Shown here: positions 17,795 through 26,503 of the stretch, piece by piece | How the letters are laid out: every line of letters starts with the position of its first letter | Numbering within the stretch: the first letter of the stretch is position 1 | Translations under genes and position numbers: made by a program | IMG/VR virus record: IMGVR_UViG_3300047408_000236 | Span: 1-61,298 of that record | Reading direction: 5' to 3' (one strand) | DNA: 61,298 nt | Source: a virus | The notes under the pieces: model-generated | Database searches by the model: none | The model's input: only the letters and a program-made list of their open reading frames with translations | Told to the model about the DNA's origin: nothing

Positions 17795-18927
17795 TGGTTT
17801 CGGCCCCGGTCAAACGCTACCCGCTCGCGCACGTGACGTACGGCGACGAGGAGATGGCCGCGGTCATGATGACGTTGAGGGCTGGCCAGACCACGTGCGG
17901 GCCTCAGGTGAAAGAGTTTGAGCGGTCCTTTGCCGAGTATGTCGGTCGCGAACATGCCATCATGGTCAACTCGGGCTCGAGCGCTGACTTGCTGTGCGCG
18001 TTCGGGCTGGGACCGGCTGAGCCTGGCGACGAGGTGCTGGTGCCCGCGGTGACGTGGCCGACACAGATCTGGTCGTGCACGATGGCTGGCTACACGGTGC
18101 GGCTCGTCGACGTCGACCCGACTACGTTGCAGATGGACCTTGCCGACTTGAAGCGCAAGGTCAACATCCATACGCGTTGTGTGTTCCTGACGCACGTGCT
18201 CGGCAACGTCGGCAACCTCGACGACTTGGACGATGTTGATATTCCAATTCTCGAGGACTGCTGCGAGGCGATGGGTGCTCGCTGGCGCGGCAAGCATGTC
18301 GGGACGTTCGGTTCGGCCGCGGCGTTCTCGTTTTTCTTCAGCCACCTCCTCAACACGATGGAGGGCGGGATGGTGGTGACGGACTCGCCGATCGATGAGC
18401 GCGACTACCGGCTATGGCGTTCACACGGCTGGGAGCCGAAGGTCGATTTTCCGTTCTGGTTCCCGACGTGGGGTTTGAACGTGCGGCCGACCGAGATCCA
18501 GGGCGCGTTCGGTAATGTCCAGATGACGCGGCTCGAAGGTTTTCGGAAAGCTCGAGCACGCAATTTCGACCGACTCATGGCCGCCATCCCGTGGGACTGG
18601 CTGAACGGCATAGCCGTATTGCCTGAATGTGAACCGGCATGGCATGGCTTCCCGGTGATGGTTGTCGAGGATGCACCGTTCTGCAAAACCGACTTGTGCC
18701 GGTACCTCGATGCGCATGGCGTCGAGACGCGGCCGATTGTGGCAGGTAACTTTGCCGAGCAGCCCGTAGCGCAGGGCCACCCACAGATCATCGCTGAGCA
18801 TCTGCCGGGCGCGGAACACATCCATACGCACGGGTTCTATATCGGGATCTCATCGTTTGATGATGAGGACGGCGCGGCTTACGTCGGCGAGGTTGTGCGC
18901 GACTTCCTACGAGACACTAAGTGCTGA
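17794..18927 (+). CDS. DegT-family PLP enzyme with His in place of the PLP lysine (sugar 3-dehydratase type)
   Basis: A 377-residue DegT/DnrJ/EryC1/StrS protein. Family aminotransferases bind PLP through a lysine before the TxxGGG loop; here the equivalent segment reads [15 protein letters not shown], with His184 at that place. The same Lys-to-His change is known in ColD and RfbH/E1-type sugar 3-dehydratases, so removal of a C3 hydroxyl (a 3-deoxy sugar) is predicted rather than amination. Other PLP-site residues are present (EDCCEAMG). GTG start shares a base with the preceding TAG. Confidence 0.75.
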   Translation: MVSAPVKRYPLAHVTYGDEEMAAVMMTLRAGQTTCGPQVKEFERSFAEYVGREHAIMVNSGSSADLLCAFGLGPAEPGDEVLVPAVTWPTQIWSCTMAGYTVRLVDVDPTTLQMDLADLKRKVNIHTRCVFLTHVLGNVGNLDDLDDVDIPILEDCCEAMGARWRGKHVGTFGSAAAFSFFFSHLLNTMEGGMVVTDSPIDERDYRLWRSHGWEPKVDFPFWFPTWGLNVRPTEIQGAFGNVQMTRLEGFRKARARNFDRLMAAIPWDWLNGIAVLPECEPAWHGFPVMVVEDAPFCKTDLCRYLDAHGVETRPIVAGNFAEQPVAQGHPQIIAEHLPGAEHIHTHGFYIGISSFDDEDGAAYVGEVVRDFLRDTKC

Positions 18928-19559
18928 TCGCCATGCGCGACCTTGTCGAGCGCTACGACGTGACACCGAAAGCGGTCCTACACGTCGGCGCCCATCTTGG
19001 CGAAGAGGCTCCTGATTATCAGGCCGTGGGTGTTGAGCGCGTCTTGTGGATTGAGGCGAACAGAGCGCTGATGCCGGCGCTACAGGCGCACGTAGCGGGA
19101 TTCGCTGGTCAGCGAGCGTTGCAGGCTACGGTGAGCGACGTCAATGACGAGCCGGTGACGCTGCGACTGACGACCTTCTCGATGGCGTCTTCGATCCTGC
19201 CGCTCAAGGAGCACCTCAGGTTCTACCCGTCGATGCCCGAGGTCGGTGGGCAACTGGATATGAGCACCACAGTCGATATGTTGCTCGAGCAGCACGGCGA
19301 GTCGCCCGCGTTCGATATGGCCAACCTCGATGTGGAGGGCGCCGAGTTGTACGTGCTACGCGGCATGGCATCGGTCATGCCAAGTTTGAAGTGGGTCTAT
19401 ACCGAGGTCAATCACGAGGAGATGTACGAGGGCTGCGTCCTGGTGTCGCACATGGACGACTATCTTGGCGGCTTCGGGTTCAAGCGAGTAGCTATTCAGG
19501 ACGCGTATATCGGCAGTCAGATGATGGGCTTCGCGGATGCGCTCTATGCCCGAATCTAG
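18921..19559 (+). CDS. FkbM-family methyltransferase
   Basis: A 212-residue methyltransferase: AVLHVGAHLGEEAPDYQ (SAM motif, about residues 19-35), a strand VLWIEANRAL, and the FkbM hallmark NLDVEGAELYVLRGM (about residues 134-148). It probably methylates a sugar hydroxyl. GTG 18921 or ATG 18933 could be the start. Overlaps both neighbours. Confidence 0.75.
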   Translation: MLIAMRDLVERYDVTPKAVLHVGAHLGEEAPDYQAVGVERVLWIEANRALMPALQAHVAGFAGQRALQATVSDVNDEPVTLRLTTFSMASSILPLKEHLRFYPSMPEVGGQLDMSTTVDMLLEQHGESPAFDMANLDVEGAELYVLRGMASVMPSLKWVYTEVNHEEMYEGCVLVSHMDDYLGGFGFKRVAIQDAYIGSQMMGFADALYARI

Positions 19560-20331
19560 CCTGCAAGTCATCTGCTTTAGCAAAGACCGGCCGCTGCAGC
19601 TTCACGGGTACCTGACCTCGTTCTACCGGCACTGCGAGCAGAACGCGGACGTGAAAGTGCTGGTGCAGTCGCAGCCTCAGTGGTTCGCTGATGCGTACGG
19701 TCAAGTCGAATCCGAATTTCCTCAGGTCGAGTTCTGCCACGAGACAGACTTTCGAACGGACCTCGAATCGCTGATTGGCGATACCGAGTACACCATGTTC
19801 GGCTGCGACGACGTCGTGTTCACACGCTCGTTCGAGATACGGTTCGACGAGGGCGTCATTGGGGTATCGCTGCGACTCGGGAACCACATCACGCGCGATA
19901 TGTTCGGCGCCCCGCTGTCACAGCCGACCATGTTTCGTCGGGGTAATCAGTGGCCGGTGGTTGAGGGCGTGGGCGATTGGGGCTATCCGTGGGAAGTGCT
20001 GGGCACGATCTACCGAACCGACTTCGTCAAACGCATGGCGGCGCGCGTGCAGGCCAACTCGCCCAGCCAGCTCGAAGAACGCGGCTCGCGCTGTTGGGCC
20101 GAGGAAACGGACGCGCGCCTGCTGGCATCGTGGGCCCTGTCGCGGCTTGTGGTGCCGACAGTGAACCTCGTGCAGCAGGAGTTCCCGAACGGGATCTGCG
20201 GCAACGTGCCGCTCGATGTCGGCTTCCTGCTCGACTGCTGGAACCACGGTATGCGATTGGACGTGGACCGATACGCGAACATGGCGCCCGAGTCGTGGCG
20301 TATCCCTGATTTCTTCTTGAGGCGGGCATGA
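19537..20331 (+). CDS. putative glycosyltransferase (GT-A-like)
   Basis: A 264-residue protein starting VICFSKDRPLQLHGYLTSF, the beginning typical of GT-A-like sugar transferases, with an acidic pair in YTMFGCDDVVF (about residue 89) where the metal site is expected. It overlaps FkbM and the next glycosyltransferase. ATG 19537 or 19546 is the start. No closer family recognised. Confidence 0.6.
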   Translation: MRSMPESSLQVICFSKDRPLQLHGYLTSFYRHCEQNADVKVLVQSQPQWFADAYGQVESEFPQVEFCHETDFRTDLESLIGDTEYTMFGCDDVVFTRSFEIRFDEGVIGVSLRLGNHITRDMFGAPLSQPTMFRRGNQWPVVEGVGDWGYPWEVLGTIYRTDFVKRMAARVQANSPSQLEERGSRCWAEETDARLLASWALSRLVVPTVNLVQQEFPNGICGNVPLDVGFLLDCWNHGMRLDVDRYANMAPESWRIPDFFLRRA

Positions 20332-21053
20332 CGGCCTGGGCGTTCACGCTCGCGTACAACGAGGCGCCGCTGATCCGGTATTGGGTTCGAGCCTATCGAG
20401 ATTTCTGCGACAAGGTCATCGTCTACGTTGACATTGGCTCAGATGACGGGACGGCTACGCTCGCGCGGCGTGAGGGCGCTGAGGTGCGGCCTTACGGACC
20501 AAGTGATCTGGACGACGTTGCCTTCGTTGCCTTCGCTCAGGAGCACTACAGAGAGGCGCGCGGCCATGCCGATTGGGTGATCTGGGTCGACGCCGACGAG
20601 ATTCTGTACCACCCGCACATCGAGCAGCGACTTGTCGAACTGCGCGCTCAGGGGGTGAACTTTCCGACCGTCGCGGGCTACAGCATGATGGCCGATCACC
20701 CGCCGACCGGACTGGATCAGATCTACGACCAGATCCAGACAGGTTTTCCTTCACGAGCGTACGGCAAGGTTTGCATCTTCGACCCGATGCTTGACGTTCA
20801 GTGGGCAACCGGCAAGCACACCGCGACTGCCGTCGGCGCCGTGTCTGATGATGGCTCAGACCCGTTGAAGTTGCTGCACTACCGCTGGCTGGGCGAGGAC
20901 TACTTTATGCAACGCAACTGGCGGAACTTCAGACGAGTGAACGCACTCAACAAGGCCATGCAGCACGGCAAGGAGATTTATCCCGGTTATCAAGGGGAGT
21001 ACAGCCCGCAGTGGTACGCCGAACGCCGCAGCATGGTCGAGGTTTGCGTATGA
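20328..21053 (+). CDS. GT2/GT92-like glycosyltransferase
   Basis: A 241-residue enzyme: AFTLAYNEAPLIRYWVRAY at the N-terminus, YVDIGSDDGTATLA, and the catalytic WVDADEIL (about residues 85-92). Starts in an ATGA overlap. Third transferase of this cassette, so the product is probably an oligosaccharide, not a single sugar. Confidence 0.75.
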   Translation: MTAWAFTLAYNEAPLIRYWVRAYRDFCDKVIVYVDIGSDDGTATLARREGAEVRPYGPSDLDDVAFVAFAQEHYREARGHADWVIWVDADEILYHPHIEQRLVELRAQGVNFPTVAGYSMMADHPPTGLDQIYDQIQTGFPSRAYGKVCIFDPMLDVQWATGKHTATAVGAVSDDGSDPLKLLHYRWLGEDYFMQRNWRNFRRVNALNKAMQHGKEIYPGYQGEYSPQWYAERRSMVEVCV

Positions 21054-21451
21054 CTACGGGCGTGGCGTTCGCGGTTCAGGCATACGTCGAGGAACAGGCC
21101 CAGGATGTGGTGTCACTGCTCAAGGCGTGCGGCTGGCAGGATAACGCGATCCCGACGTACGAGGTTCTGGCTGAGGCTTCGATGACCGGCTGCGCGTTTG
21201 TCGCGGTCAGGGACGGTCACGTGGTCGGGTTCATTAGGGTGATCAGTGATGGCGAGGTGGTGTCGTACGTGACGGAGGTGGCCGTGGATGCAGGGGCAAG
21301 ATTCCAGGGGATCGGGCGAGCGCTGATTGACGCTGTGGCTGCCGAGTTCCCGAAGGCGCGCATCGATCTGCTGTCGACGTCGAGTGCGCAGGAGTTCTAC
21401 GACACTCTCTGCTTTACGCGGAAGTCTGGTTATCGGAGATGGCCGCAGTGA
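21050..21451 (+). CDS. GNAT-family N-acetyltransferase
   Basis: A 133-residue acetyltransferase with the acetyl-CoA loop ARFQGIGRALIDA (about residues 83-95) after the strand VVSYVTEVAVD. The following gene is a lysine-containing sugar aminotransferase, so the likely job is acetylating an amino sugar. ATGA overlap with the preceding gene. Confidence 0.75.
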   Translation: MTTGVAFAVQAYVEEQAQDVVSLLKACGWQDNAIPTYEVLAEASMTGCAFVAVRDGHVVGFIRVISDGEVVSYVTEVAVDAGARFQGIGRALIDAVAAEFPKARIDLLSTSSAQEFYDTLCFTRKSGYRRWPQ

Positions 21452-22539
21452 TCCCCCTTTTCAAAGTGTTCATGGCTCCCGATGCCAAGGATCGAGCCGG
21501 GGTAACGCTCGATTCTGGGTACGTCGGCGAGGGTCCGCGCGTACAGGAGTTCGAGCAAGCGTTTGCTGAGTTGGTGGGTTTCTCTTCTCGCCCACCGCTC
21601 GCGCTCAACTCCTGTACGTCGGCGCTCGACCTGGCCTGTCACCTGACCGGTGTCGGGCTGGGCGACGAGGTCATCACTACGCCGATGACGTGTACGGCCA
21701 CAAACGGCGTGCTGGTGAATCGCGGCGCAAGGATTGTGTGGGCTGACGTGGACCCGCTGACCGGTCTGATTGATCCCGCGGATGTGGCTCGGAAAATCAC
21801 GCGGCGTACGCGCGCCATTATGGCCGTTGATTGGGCTGGTCGGTCATGCGATTACCGGGCGCTGCGCTTTTTTGGTCAGCCAGTTATTCAGGATGCAGCG
21901 CACAATCTGTTCATCGATCCTGAGAACTGCGGTCACTACGTGGCCTGGTCGTTCCAGGCCATCAAACACCTGACCACTGGTGATGGTGGTGCGTTGCTCG
22001 TACCAGCGGGGCAATATAACCGCGGCCGTCTGCTCCGTTGGTACGGGCTCGATCGCACGTCATCTGCCGACTTCCGATGCTCGCAGGACATCAAAGAGGC
22101 TGGCTTCAAGTACCACATGAACGACATCGCCGCCAGCATTGGGTTGGCCAACCTGCCCCATGTCGCAGAACTCGTGGCTCACCACCGCGAGAATGCGGCG
22201 TGGTTCTCCCAGAGCCTCCAGGGCGTGCCGGGCATCACACTACCTCCTGCTGATCCCGGCTCGTCCTGGTGGCTGTATTGCCTGCTGGCCGATGACCGAG
22301 CGTCCTTGATCGATCATCTGGCCAGCCGCGGCATAAGTGCAAGTCCCGTGCACCGACGTAACGATACCCACCCGGCTTTCTACTACCCAAACGGTCCGCT
22401 ACCCGGCGTCGACCACTTCGCCGATCACGAGGTTGCCATCCCTGTGGGCTGGTGGATCTCTGAGAATGATCGGGGGCGGATCGTGGCGGCCGTACTCGAG
22501 TGGTCGCACTCGCGTCAATTGGTTGGAGCTGCGGCATGA
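21439..22539 (+). CDS. DegT/DnrJ sugar aminotransferase
   Basis: A 366-residue PLP aminotransferase. Unlike its relative at 17794, it keeps the PLP lysine (AWSFQAIKHLTTGDGG, K176) and has QDAAHNLF for the pyridine-nitrogen contact. It should convert a keto-sugar nucleotide to an amino sugar, which the adjacent GNAT could acetylate. Last enzyme of the second glycan cassette. Confidence 0.8.
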   Translation: MAAVIPLFKVFMAPDAKDRAGVTLDSGYVGEGPRVQEFEQAFAELVGFSSRPPLALNSCTSALDLACHLTGVGLGDEVITTPMTCTATNGVLVNRGARIVWADVDPLTGLIDPADVARKITRRTRAIMAVDWAGRSCDYRALRFFGQPVIQDAAHNLFIDPENCGHYVAWSFQAIKHLTTGDGGALLVPAGQYNRGRLLRWYGLDRTSSADFRCSQDIKEAGFKYHMNDIAASIGLANLPHVAELVAHHRENAAWFSQSLQGVPGITLPPADPGSSWWLYCLLADDRASLIDHLASRGISASPVHRRNDTHPAFYYPNGPLPGVDHFADHEVAIPVGWWISENDRGRIVAAVLEWSHSRQLVGAAA

Positions 22540-22628
22540 CGCTCGTCCGATTTCCGACGCGACCTGATCGCGCCAAGCCGCCCATGAAGCCTAAGCCCAA
22601 GCCGAAGCCACCGAAGCGACCCTACTGA
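22536..22628 (+). CDS. 30-residue Lys/Pro-rich peptide
   Basis: A short frame with ATGA overlap to the aminotransferase and TGATG coupling to the connector gene, so it fits the translational chain at both ends. The C-terminal part is a (Lys-Pro)n-like tail ending KPPKRPY. Function unknown. Confidence 0.5.
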   Translation: MTLVRFPTRPDRAKPPMKPKPKPKPPKRPY

Positions 22629-23263
22629 TGAGCGCTAACCTCTACGCGTCTGTCTCCGAACTCAGGGACCGTCTTGGCCTGACGGATACCGACCAGGACT
22701 TCATGCTCGACCACGCCCTGCAGTCGGCTTCACGGTGGATCGACAAGACTCTTGGCCGAAGGTTCTTCACGACGGCCGCGGATGAGATCCGCTACTTCAC
22801 GGCGTGTAATGCGTACTGGTATCTCGAAACAGGCGATCTTCTGAGTGTGACCACGCTCGCCACAGACGCGAACGGCGATGGCATCTTTGAGACAACGTGG
22901 ACGGTTACCACCGACTACTGGCTCGGGCCGCGGAACGCGCCGCTTGACAGTGAGCCGTATACCTGCATCAACAAGAACTGGACATCAGGACGGTATACGT
23001 TCCCTGCCTGGCAGGATGCCGTACAGATCACCGGCAAGTTTGGTTATTGCACGCTGGCTAACGTGCCGCCGCAGATTCGCGAGCTGACCCTGTCACTTGC
23101 CGAAACCGGCACAGGCTCGGTCGGAGGTGGTGACCTCGCTATCCCCGGCGTGCAGAGTTACAAGATCGGGACCGAATTGTCGGTGACAATGGGCAGCACC
23201 AAACTCGCCGACTCGAATCTGTCGGTCCTCACCCAGTTCCGGCGTGGCGGCTTCGTCACCTAG
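22628..23263 (+). CDS. head-tail connector protein (gp6-like)
   Basis: A 211-residue protein beginning LYASVSELRDRLGLTDTDQD, the usual start of gp6-like head-tail adaptors, followed by helices (LQSASRWIDKTLGRRF) and a beta-rich middle. It resumes the structural gene order after the glycan cassette. Confidence 0.7.
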   Translation: MSANLYASVSELRDRLGLTDTDQDFMLDHALQSASRWIDKTLGRRFFTTAADEIRYFTACNAYWYLETGDLLSVTTLATDANGDGIFETTWTVTTDYWLGPRNAPLDSEPYTCINKNWTSGRYTFPAWQDAVQITGKFGYCTLANVPPQIRELTLSLAETGTGSVGGGDLAIPGVQSYKIGTELSVTMGSTKLADSNLSVLTQFRRGGFVT

Positions 23264-23626
23264 ATGGCGATTCCCGGTCTGGCTGGCCAGGCTCGTCTGA
23301 AAGCAGCCCTGGCTCGGACGTTCAATGCGAGCGCAACCATCATGCGTAAGGCGCAGGTTGCCGACAACACTGGCGGCTACACCGATACCTACGTCGTCGA
23401 GGCGACACATCCGTGCTCGTTCTCGCGGTCGCAGATTACACCGGTCGAACGGGAAAACGCCGTCCAGGTGCGGGCGATATCGTTTTGGACATTCGTATTT
23501 GCGGCCGGGACCGACATCTTGACCACGGATCGCATTGTGGTCGGCAGCCGAACCTTCGAGGTTGTCTCATCAGCAACCGGCAGTCTCGAACTCGCAACCC
23601 GCGTCGTCTGCCAGGAAATCACCTAG
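23264..23626 (+). CDS. head-closure / head-tail joining protein
   Basis: A 120-residue beta-rich protein that starts directly after the connector stop. Length, place and the central TDTYVVEATHPCSF segment fit SPP1 gp16-like stoppers. The assignment rests mainly on gene order. Confidence 0.6.
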   Translation: MAIPGLAGQARLKAALARTFNASATIMRKAQVADNTGGYTDTYVVEATHPCSFSRSQITPVERENAVQVRAISFWTFVFAAGTDILTTDRIVVGSRTFEVVSSATGSLELATRVVCQEIT

Positions 23627-23716
23627 TTACAGTCCGCCGCTCACGCGGTAGCTTGGCACGCGCCAGTTCTCTGGCTCCTGACAAGAACCTAGCAGAAGGA
23701 GTCAGGACACACCGTT

Positions 23717-24076
23717 ATGGCCCGTTCACTTCTCACCCCGACTACTACCGCCGCGACGGGCGTCGTGCTCGCATCTGCTGTTGCAGTTGATTCGGGCAAC
23801 GGCAACGAATGGACGAATACCGGCCGGTCGCTCATCGAGATTTTCAATAACTCGGCATCCGCAATCACCGCGACATTCGTCACGAACGGCACCTACAGCG
23901 TCGGCACCACGGCCTACGCCATCGCAGATGACGTAGTAGTGGTGGCGGCGAGCGCGACGATGGCGGCTGGCCCGTTCGATACCGCGCTCTACAACTCGAC
24001 CACGTCGACGGTTCAGGTGAACTGGTCAAGCGGCACGAGCATCACCGCGCGCGTGATCCTGCTCGGCGCCTCCTGA
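23717..24076 (+). CDS. beta-rich structural protein, possible decoration protein
   Basis: A 119-residue Thr/Ser/Ala-rich protein without charged helices, of the kind often found on virion surfaces. A strong Shine-Dalgarno (AGAAGGAG, 23694-23701) and a small inverted repeat (TCCTGAC/GTCAGGA, 23676-23707) precede it in a 90-base gap, hinting at high expression. Similar in composition to the protein at 34346. Role inferred. Confidence 0.5.
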   Translation: MARSLLTPTTTAATGVVLASAVAVDSGNGNEWTNTGRSLIEIFNNSASAITATFVTNGTYSVGTTAYAIADDVVVVAASATMAAGPFDTALYNSTTSTVQVNWSSGTSITARVILLGAS

Positions 24077-24080
24077 TCCA

Positions 24081-24539
24081 ATGCCAGCCGGTTCGATAAC
24101 GGCCAGCATTGTTGTGCGGTCTAACCATATTGGCACGTTGGTCACACACCTCGAACAGCGGATGCACGAGATTGTCGACGAGGCGGCCGGGCAGGTTCAA
24201 ACTCGTGCTAGTCAGATCGCACCCGTCGATACCGGCGCGCTCCGAAACAGTATCTACGTCAACAATGGCGATGCCAGCGACTACAGCCAGCGTGTCGGTA
24301 CGGCCCAATCACTCAATCCTGACATGGTGGCGCTCGAGGAGATCACCCCCGAGTTTGTTATCTCCGTATCCACGTCACCTGGTGACGAGTCATACCTTTC
24401 GGTTGTTGGCGTGGCGGCTGATTACGGACTCTTCCAGGAGCTGGGTACCAGTCGGAACCGTGCACAGCCGTTCATGCTGCCGTCGGCGCTCGGAGCGCAG
24501 GGTGATTTCGAAACGGCTATGACGCACATAGCAGAGTGA
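24081..24539 (+). CDS. HK97 gp10-like tail-completion protein
   Basis: A 152-residue protein with the gp10 signatures APVDTGALRNSIY (about residues 49-61) and YGLFQELGTSRNRAQPFMLP near the C-terminus. It joins head and tail. Position between head closure and tail terminator is standard. Confidence 0.85.
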   Translation: MPAGSITASIVVRSNHIGTLVTHLEQRMHEIVDEAAGQVQTRASQIAPVDTGALRNSIYVNNGDASDYSQRVGTAQSLNPDMVALEEITPEFVISVSTSPGDESYLSVVGVAADYGLFQELGTSRNRAQPFMLPSALGAQGDFETAMTHIAE

Positions 24540-24543
24540 GTTC

Positions 24544-24981
24544 GTGAGCGCAGATATCTCGCGCATCGATCAGTGGATTTACGGCATTTTGGGCGGCGAT
24601 GTCACGTTGTCCACTGCGGTCAGCAATCGGGTATACGGCGATATGGCGCCACAGGGCGCCTCGATGCCGCTGGTGTTGTTCTCCTACCTGGGTGGTGCAG
24701 ATAAGGTGCTGACGCTGCGTACGCGGCTGACGAACGCGATCTATCTGATTCGAGCCGTGGCTACTGGCTCGTCGTACAACACGGTCGAGTCGATCGCGGA
24801 CCGCATGGACTTGCTGCTCACCACAGCGTTGCCTGATCTCGGCGTTGTGGTGCGTGACATTCGGGTGTCGTCCTGTACGCGCGAGCAGCCGCACCAGCGG
24901 AAGGATATGGAGAACGGCGTCCCGACCGTATACCTGGGCGGGTTCTACCGCATTCGGTACCAGCCACTCGTGGTCGTATGA
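24544..24981 (+). CDS. tail terminator (DUF3168-like)
   Basis: A 145-residue protein with the pattern RVYGDMAPQGASMPLVLFS and a late helix/strand arrangement typical of DUF3168/gp11-type tail terminators, which cap the tail tube. GTG start five bases after the gp10-like gene. Confidence 0.7.
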   Translation: MSADISRIDQWIYGILGGDVTLSTAVSNRVYGDMAPQGASMPLVLFSYLGGADKVLTLRTRLTNAIYLIRAVATGSSYNTVESIADRMDLLLTTALPDLGVVVRDIRVSSCTREQPHQRKDMENGVPTVYLGGFYRIRYQPLVVV

Positions 24982-25241
24982 CCGATGAGCGCGAGTTCTG
25001 GATTCAGGTACGGCGCGGATTGTCCATTGTCACGCACGCGATTGATGAGGAGCGTGCTCAAGATCAATTCTGGGCGACCATACTCCGCGGTTTGAACATT
25101 GTCGTCAGAGCGATTGAAGTCCGCTGGCGGTTACCGCACAGCAGCATTCGCACCATAGGTCAAATTCCCGAGCCACCGGCTGAACCGCTCGCTCGATCTG
25201 AAGAAAGGATCGGGCAATCGGATGCCATTCAGCTCAGGTAA
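24978..25241 (+). CDS. small hypothetical protein in the tail cluster
   Basis: An 87-residue protein with two similar helical segments (VRRGLSIVTHAIDEE and ILRGLNIVVRAIEVR), which look like an internal duplication of about 30 residues. ATGA overlap with the tail terminator. Function unknown. Confidence 0.5.
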   Translation: MTDEREFWIQVRRGLSIVTHAIDEERAQDQFWATILRGLNIVVRAIEVRWRLPHSSIRTIGQIPEPPAEPLARSEERIGQSDAIQLR

Positions 25242-25617
25242 TATCGCAACCTTCTCGCTCGGCGGCAATGATCTCAGCGCGTACACGACGAGCGTCACGC
25301 TGCACCTCGAACGCAACATCAGCGATATCAACCCTATCGGCGGCAACGCCATCAGCAAGCTGGTCGGACCCTACGGCGGCACGATCAGTCTTGAGGGTGG
25401 CTACGATCCGGTAGTCGACGCCATCCTGTCGGCGTACATGCTGGCTGCTACCCCGGCGTCGTTGGCGTTCGTCTATCGACCAGCAGGTTCAGGAGGTGGC
25501 ACTCGGGCAGTTGGGGGGAACTGCTATATGTCCACGTATGAAACGGCAACGCCGGGGGATGACACGGCCACGTGGACGGCGGAACTGGCAATCAATGGGA
25601 CTGTAACTAACGCGTAG
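25222..25617 (+). CDS. major tail (tube) protein
   Basis: A 131-residue beta-rich protein: SSGNIATFSLGGNDLSAYT at the start, an ISDINPIGG loop, and a central GGTISLEGGYDP hairpin, as in small siphovirus tube proteins. GAAAGGA precedes the ATG. Lies between the tail terminator and the chaperone/tape-measure genes, the expected place. Confidence 0.7.
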   Translation: MPFSSGNIATFSLGGNDLSAYTTSVTLHLERNISDINPIGGNAISKLVGPYGGTISLEGGYDPVVDAILSAYMLAATPASLAFVYRPAGSGGGTRAVGGNCYMSTYETATPGDDTATWTAELAINGTVTNA

Positions 25618-25995
25618 TCAGCGTACGTGCTCGAAGGCTATCCAGCCGGCCTTGCCGTACTGGGGGCCTTCCATCACGCGCACTTTCATGGCGTACCAGC
25701 CCTGCTCGAGCACGAGCAATCGTGTTCCGTTGGCTACGGGGAAGATGCGCTCCTGGCGTATCAACTCCCGTAGGCCAATCTCATCCTTAGCCGCTACTGC
25801 CTTGGCGTACGCATCCTGGCTCACCGCGGTTTCGGATAGATACCACTCGTTGCCTTGCCTCGCCCAGAGCCGGGCTTCCTGGCCAACGGCCAGACGCGCC
25901 GGCTCTGGGGTGCTCGTAGGTCGCGGGGGCGAACCAGGCGTGGCTGAGCAGGCGGTTATCCCAACGAGCAGGATGCCGCACAGCCACAGGCGCAT
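25618..25995 (-). CDS. lipoprotein 'moron', possible superinfection-exclusion protein
   Basis: A 125-residue reverse-strand gene inserted among forward tail genes. It has a signal peptide with lipobox (VGITAC), a Pro/Thr/Ser linker (PPRPTSTPEP) and a compact beta-rich domain that may be SH3-like (VGQEARLWARQG..., GKAGWIAFEHVR). Surface lipoproteins carried by temperate phages often block entry of related phages. It ends one base from the tube gene and has its own promoter, so it can be expressed when late genes are silent. Function is inferred. Confidence 0.7.
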   Translation of the reverse strand: MRLWLCGILLVGITACSATPGSPPRPTSTPEPARLAVGQEARLWARQGNEWYLSETAVSQDAYAKAVAAKDEIGLRELIRQERIFPVANGTRLLVLEQGWYAMKVRVMEGPQYGKAGWIAFEHVR

Positions 25996-26004
25996 AGCCG
26001 GCGC

Positions 26005-26033
26005 AGCGTACGGGACGACGGTCGACCTGTCAA
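26005..26033 (-). promoter_or_regulatory. promoter of the lipoprotein gene
   Basis: On the reverse strand: TTGACA (26033-26028), 17 bases, TACGCT (26010-26005). The start codon is at 25995, so the mRNA leader would be only about 3 bases. No Shine-Dalgarno is present, consistent with a leaderless message. Confidence 0.6.
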
Positions 26034-26062
26034 CTTGAACCATTCCCCCTTGAGGAGGGCGC

Positions 26063-26503
26063 ATGAGTTTCGATACCCAACCACCACACATGCTGACGAT
26101 CGACGAGATCTGGGCCGCCAAGGACATCGAGGAGCGGGTTGTGCCCGTTCCACAGTGGGGTGGCGCCGTCAAGATTCGAACGCTGAGCCAGAAGCAATCG
26201 GCCGATCTACGTCGGAAGGCCCAGCGCATCAACCCAGTGACCAAGCAGTCCGAACTCGATAACGAGGCGCTCGAGCAATTGCTATTCATCGAGGGCGTGA
26301 TCGAGCCGCAGTTCAGCATCACGGACTATGGACGGCTTAGCGAAAAGTCGATGGCGGCCGTGACGACCGTGCTCAAGGCGATCATGGACGCTTCCGGCTT
26401 CAGTGGGGAGAGTGTAAACGAGGCAACTAAAAGCCCTGTTGAGGGATCCCTCGCTGCGGTTCGAGTACACACTGGCGAAGATGCTGGGGATGACGAGGGC
26501 TGA
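26063..26503 (+). CDS. tail assembly chaperone (gpG-like)
   Basis: A 146-residue acidic/helical protein in the usual chaperone place before the tape measure. The final ~35 residues (after NEATK) look unlike the rest, and a second frame overlapping this end encodes the usual chaperone extension, so a frameshifted longer product is likely. The start has GAGGAGGG upstream. Confidence 0.7.
   Translation: MSFDTQPPHMLTIDEIWAAKDIEERVVPVPQWGGAVKIRTLSQKQSADLRRKAQRINPVTKQSELDNEALEQLLFIEGVIEPQFSITDYGRLSEKSMAAVTTVLKAIMDASGFSGESVNEATKSPVEGSLAAVRVHTGEDAGDDEG
26429..26435 (+). promoter_or_regulatory. candidate +1 ribosomal frameshift site
   Basis: The chaperone frame reads ACT-AAA-AGC. A Lys-tRNA on AAA (26429-26431) can slip one base on the AAAA run (26429-26432) and continue GCC-CTG-TTG, joining NEATK to ALLRDPSLRFEYTLAK in the overlapping frame. 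The downstream frame has a stop at 26415-26417, so the shift must occur after it. Confidence 0.45.
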
